Source of the DNA: Anaerolineales bacterium
GTDB lineage: Bacteria > Chloroflexota > Anaerolineae > 4572-78 > NAK82
Reading direction: 5' to 3'
DNA length: 7,101 nt
NCBI GenBank assembly: GCA_024643945.1
Contig: JAHELX010000326.1
Coordinates: forward strand, 1 to 7,101
The position numbers and the translations under genes were made by a program. Shown piece after piece: positions 5,020 through 7,101 of the stretch; the stretch's first letter is position 1; each line of letters begins with the position of its first letter. Below the pieces are notes generated by a model. That model had not been told where the DNA came from. It saw nothing but the letters and a program-made list of their open reading frames with translations, and made no database searches.

Positions 5020-5061
5020 TTGACAACGCCCCACAATAAGCGTACGCTTTTTCGTACGAAA
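5020..5061 (+). promoter_or_regulatory. promoter and double-palindrome operator of the toxin-antitoxin operon
   Basis: TTGACA (5020-5025) is a consensus -35. Seventeen bases later TACGCT (5043-5048) could be the -10 (three of six consensus bases). Two perfect 12-bp palindromes follow: AAGCGTACGCTT (5038-5049) and TTTCGTACGAAA (5050-5061). Their CGTACG centres are exactly 12 bp apart. The E. coli yefM-yoeB operator has the same plan, with two GTAC-centred palindromes 12 bp apart. Antitoxin, or the antitoxin-toxin complex, bound here would cover the -10 and repress the operon. Confidence 0.75.
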
Positions 5062-5072
5062 GAGAGGGTGCC

Positions 5073-5315
5073 ATGCCTAGCATCACCGCAACCGAAGCAC
5101 GTAAATCACTCTACAAACTTCTCGATGAGGTTTCTGAATCGCATGAACCGATCCAGATCACCGGCAAGCGCAGCAATGCAATCCTGATTGCCGAGGAGGA
5201 TTGGCGTGCCGTGCAGGAGACCCTCTACCTGCACTCCGTCCCCGGCATGCGTGACTCGATCATTGACGGCCTCAAAACACCGCTTGACGCCTGTGACGAG
5301 GATCTGGACTGGTGA
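5073..5315 (+). CDS. yefM: YefM/Phd-family antitoxin
   Basis: The product is 80 aa, the usual size. The N-terminal half (about 1-50) is the Phd/YefM DNA-binding dimer domain: ITATEARKSLYKLLDEV, then EPIQITGKRSNAILIAEEDWRAVQETLYL. The acidic C-terminal part (IIDGLKTPLDACDEDLDW) would fold on the toxin and block it. Its roles are neutralising the YoeB-type toxin and repressing its own operon through the palindromes just upstream. The ATG at 5073 has GAGAGGG as ribosome binding site. Its stop overlaps the toxin start by 4 bp, which couples translation and keeps antitoxin ahead of toxin. The symbol is given by family; nearby Phd-type antitoxins are hard to separate by eye. Confidence 0.88.
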   Translation: MPSITATEARKSLYKLLDEVSESHEPIQITGKRSNAILIAEEDWRAVQETLYLHSVPGMRDSIIDGLKTPLDACDEDLDW

Positions 5316-5575
5316 GTTGGAAGCTGGTCTACACCAAACCAGCGCAGAAAGACGCACAGAAACTGGCCGCCGCCGGTCTAAAACCGAAAGCGCTGCGACT
5401 GCTCGACCTTCTGGCCGAGAACCCCTTGCAAAACCCGCCCCCTTTCGAAAAACTGGTCGGCGATCTCACCGGGGCCTACTCACGCCGCATCAATATCAAA
5501 CATCGACTGGTCTATCAGATACATGAACAAAGCCACACAGTCAAAGTGTTGCGCATGTGGACCCATTACGAATAG
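5312..5575 (+). CDS. yoeB: Txe/YoeB-family ribosome-dependent mRNA interferase toxin
   Basis: The product is 87 aa and full length. It starts with GTG (5312-5314) inside the antitoxin stop. YoeB toxins bind the ribosome and cut mRNA in the A site. The residues known to matter in E. coli YoeB are present at nearly the same positions: E46 (PPFEKL), R65 (KHRLVY), then H85 and Y86 in the C-terminal THYE. Family motifs PPPFEKLVGDLTGAYSRRI (42-60) and HRLVYQI (64-70) are intact, so the toxin is probably active when free. It is expressed from the antitoxin promoter. The likely roles are stress-triggered growth arrest or stabilisation of the nearby cassette array. Confidence 0.92.
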   Translation: MSWKLVYTKPAQKDAQKLAAAGLKPKALRLLDLLAENPLQNPPPFEKLVGDLTGAYSRRINIKHRLVYQIHEQSHTVKVLRMWTHYE

Positions 5576-5664
5576 ACGGCACCGTCCTGCACACCCCCCT
5601 TTTTCCTTCCTTCCTCCCCGCCGCTATGAAATAATTCCGCCCATCCTTTTGATTGCGAGGCTCC

Positions 5665-7101
5665 ATGTCTGATTTGCCCCAACGGCTGTTTTTGATCGAC
5701 GGTTCCAGCTACATCTACCGCGCCTACTACGCCATCCGCCACCTCTCCAACAGCAAGGGGGAGGCGACCAACGCTATTTACGGTTTTACCAACATGCTGC
5801 TGAAGATCGTGCGCGAACTCGCCCCCGATCACCTGGCGGTGGTCTTCGACAGCAAGGGGCCGACCTTTCGCAAGGAGCTTTACCCGGAGTACAAAGCCAA
5901 CCGCTCGGCGATGCCGGACGATCTGATCCCGCAGATTCCAACCATCAAGGAGATCGTCAAGGCGTTCAACATGCCGGCGATCGAAACCCCCGGCTTTGAG
6001 GCCGACGACATCATCGCCACGTTGGCCAAGCGCTTTGCCGCCCAGGGGCTACAGGTCACCGTTGTTACCGGCGACAAGGATCTGATGCAGATCGTCAGCG
6101 ACAAGATCCAGCTGCTCGACACCATGAAGGACAAGATTTACGGGCCGGCCGAGGTGTTTGAGCGCTTCGGTGGCGCCGACAAGGTCATCGAAGTACAGGG
6201 GCTCTCCGGTGACAGTTCGGACAACGTGCCGGGGGTGCCGGGGATCGGCGAAAAGACCGCCAAGGCGCTGATCGACGAGTTCGGATCGATTGAGAATCTG
6301 CTGGCCAACCTGCACCAGCTCAAAGGGAAGCGCCGGGAGAATCTGGAAGCCTTTGCCGAGCAGGCCAGGCTGTCGAAGCAGCTGGTGACCTTGATCGATG
6401 ACATGGAGCTTGAGGTCGATTACGCCGATTTCGCCCTGTCCAAACCGAACCGGGTTGCCCTGACCGAGCTGTTCAAACGCTGCGAGTTTCATAAACTGCT
6501 GCAGGAGTTCTCCAGCGACGAGCGGGTCACGGTGGACAGTGCCTGCTACCAGACGGTGCTGACCGAAGCCGATCTTGAGATCATGCTGGCCGCCCTGCGC
6601 CAGGCCGATCGTTTTGCCTTTGACACCGAGACCACCAGCCTCGATCCGTTGCGCGCCGAACTGGTCGGACTGTCGTTTGCAGTCGCGACCGGCAGCGCCT
6701 GGTACCTGCCGGTGGCGCATCGCTACCTCGGCGTCCCCGACCAGCTCCCCCTGCAGCAGGTGCTGACCGCCCTGCGCCCGCTGTTGACCGATCCGCACAA
6801 ACTGAAGATCGGCCAGAACCTCAAGTACGACATCCTGGTGCTGGCCGGCGCCGGCATCGAAGTCAAGGGGCCGCTCTACGACACCATGCTCGCCAGCTAC
6901 CTGGCGCAGCCGGCAGCCAAATCGCACGGCATGGACAGCCTGGCCGCGGAACTGCTCGACTATCGCACCATCAGCTTCAGCGAAGTCGCCGGCAGCGGCA
7001 AGAACAAGGTGCTGTTCGACGAGGTCGAGATCGACAAGGCGACGGTCTACGCCGCCGAGGACGCCGACATCACCCTGCGCCTCTACGAAAAGCTCGACCC
7101 G
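5665..7101 (+). CDS. polA: DNA polymerase I, N-terminal 479 residues (runs off the right edge)
   Basis: Repair and Okazaki-fragment polymerase. The 5'-nuclease domain (about 1-290) shows LIDGSSYIYRAYYA (D12), FEADDIIA (E112, D114, D115), VTGDKD (D137, D139) and GDSSDNVPGVPGIGEKTA (D183, D186), which includes the helix-hairpin-helix. The 3'-5' proofreading domain (from about 310) keeps its catalytic residues: FDTET (D320, E322), NLKYD (N385, D389) and YAAED (Y462, D466). Proofreading is therefore likely active, unlike in some Gram-positive Pol I enzymes. The polymerase domain lies outside the window. The start at 5665 is preceded by CGAGG four bases upstream and gives the usual N terminus. It stands 89 bp after the toxin gene; an AT-rich TATGAAATAATT (about 5624-5635) in that gap may be part of its own promoter. 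Confidence 0.96.
   Translation, partial: MSDLPQRLFLIDGSSYIYRAYYAIRHLSNSKGEATNAIYGFTNMLLKIVRELAPDHLAVVFDSKGPTFRKELYPEYKANRSAMPDDLIPQIPTIKEIVKAFNMPAIETPGFEADDIIATLAKRFAAQGLQVTVVTGDKDLMQIVSDKIQLLDTMKDKIYGPAEVFERFGGADKVIEVQGLSGDSSDNVPGVPGIGEKTAKALIDEFGSIENLLANLHQLKGKRRENLEAFAEQARLSKQLVTLIDDMELEVDYADFALSKPNRVALTELFKRCEFHKLLQEFSSDERVTVDSACYQTVLTEADLEIMLAALRQADRFAFDTETTSLDPLRAELVGLSFAVATGSAWYLPVAHRYLGVPDQLPLQQVLTALRPLLTDPHKLKIGQNLKYDILVLAGAGIEVKGPLYDTMLASYLAQPAAKSHGMDSLAAELLDYRTISFSEVAGSGKNKVLFDEVEIDKATVYAAEDADITLRLYEKLDP

Noticed and set aside
6049..6927. 292-codon minus-strand ORF
   Set aside because: It is opposite polA, whose catalytic motifs are all present. It is a shadow caused by GC-rich codon use.
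1..7101. CRISPR array
   Set aside because: No regularly spaced direct repeats were seen. The only long direct repeat is the pair of attC sites 2.2 kb apart.

Overview
The window looks like the chromosome of a GC-rich Gram-negative bacterium. The start of DNA polymerase I, a DIM6/NTAB-type flavin reductase and the general codon use would suit a Desulfuromonadales/Geobacter-like proteobacterium, but that placement is only an inference. The window falls into two parts: a mobile accessory part on the left (about 1-3141) and ordinary chromosomal genes on the right (about 3200-7101).

The left part reads as the 3' end of an integron gene-cassette array, with no integrase in view. It has (i) the tail of one CDS followed by a long candidate attC (82-193); (ii) a complete cassette (188-874) carrying a 201-aa exported protein of unknown function; (iii) a short stretch of about 235 bp with no convincing gene but several strong inverted repeats (875-1110); (iv) a region of disputed identity (1111-1320) that is either a tiny cassette or the non-coding end of the IS; (v) an IS110-family insertion sequence, with its transposase on the minus strand at 1349-2398, apparently inserted into an attC whose right half survives at 2486-2586; (vi) a second complete cassette (2581-3135) with a 161-aa exported protein. 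The two clean attC sites (828-880 and 3089-3141) are close relatives: both are 53 bp and they differ by compensatory changes in a stem. The key evidence is that the start of each complete cassette is complementary to the first bases of its own attC, as expected for IntI-type recombination (GTTAGACAAC with GTTGTCTAAC; GTTAGGG with CCCTAAC).

The right part holds a flavin reductase-like gene, a three-helix membrane protein with a charged tail, and an AT-richer exported protein. After these come a near-perfect 26-bp inverted repeat of the REP/MITE kind, a YefM/YoeB-type toxin-antitoxin operon with a clear double-palindrome operator, and the first 479 codons of polA, which runs off the right edge. 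All genes except the transposase are on the plus strand. The toxin-antitoxin operon is the only clearly cooperating gene pair. The cassette genes look like independent passengers, each with its own ribosome binding site.
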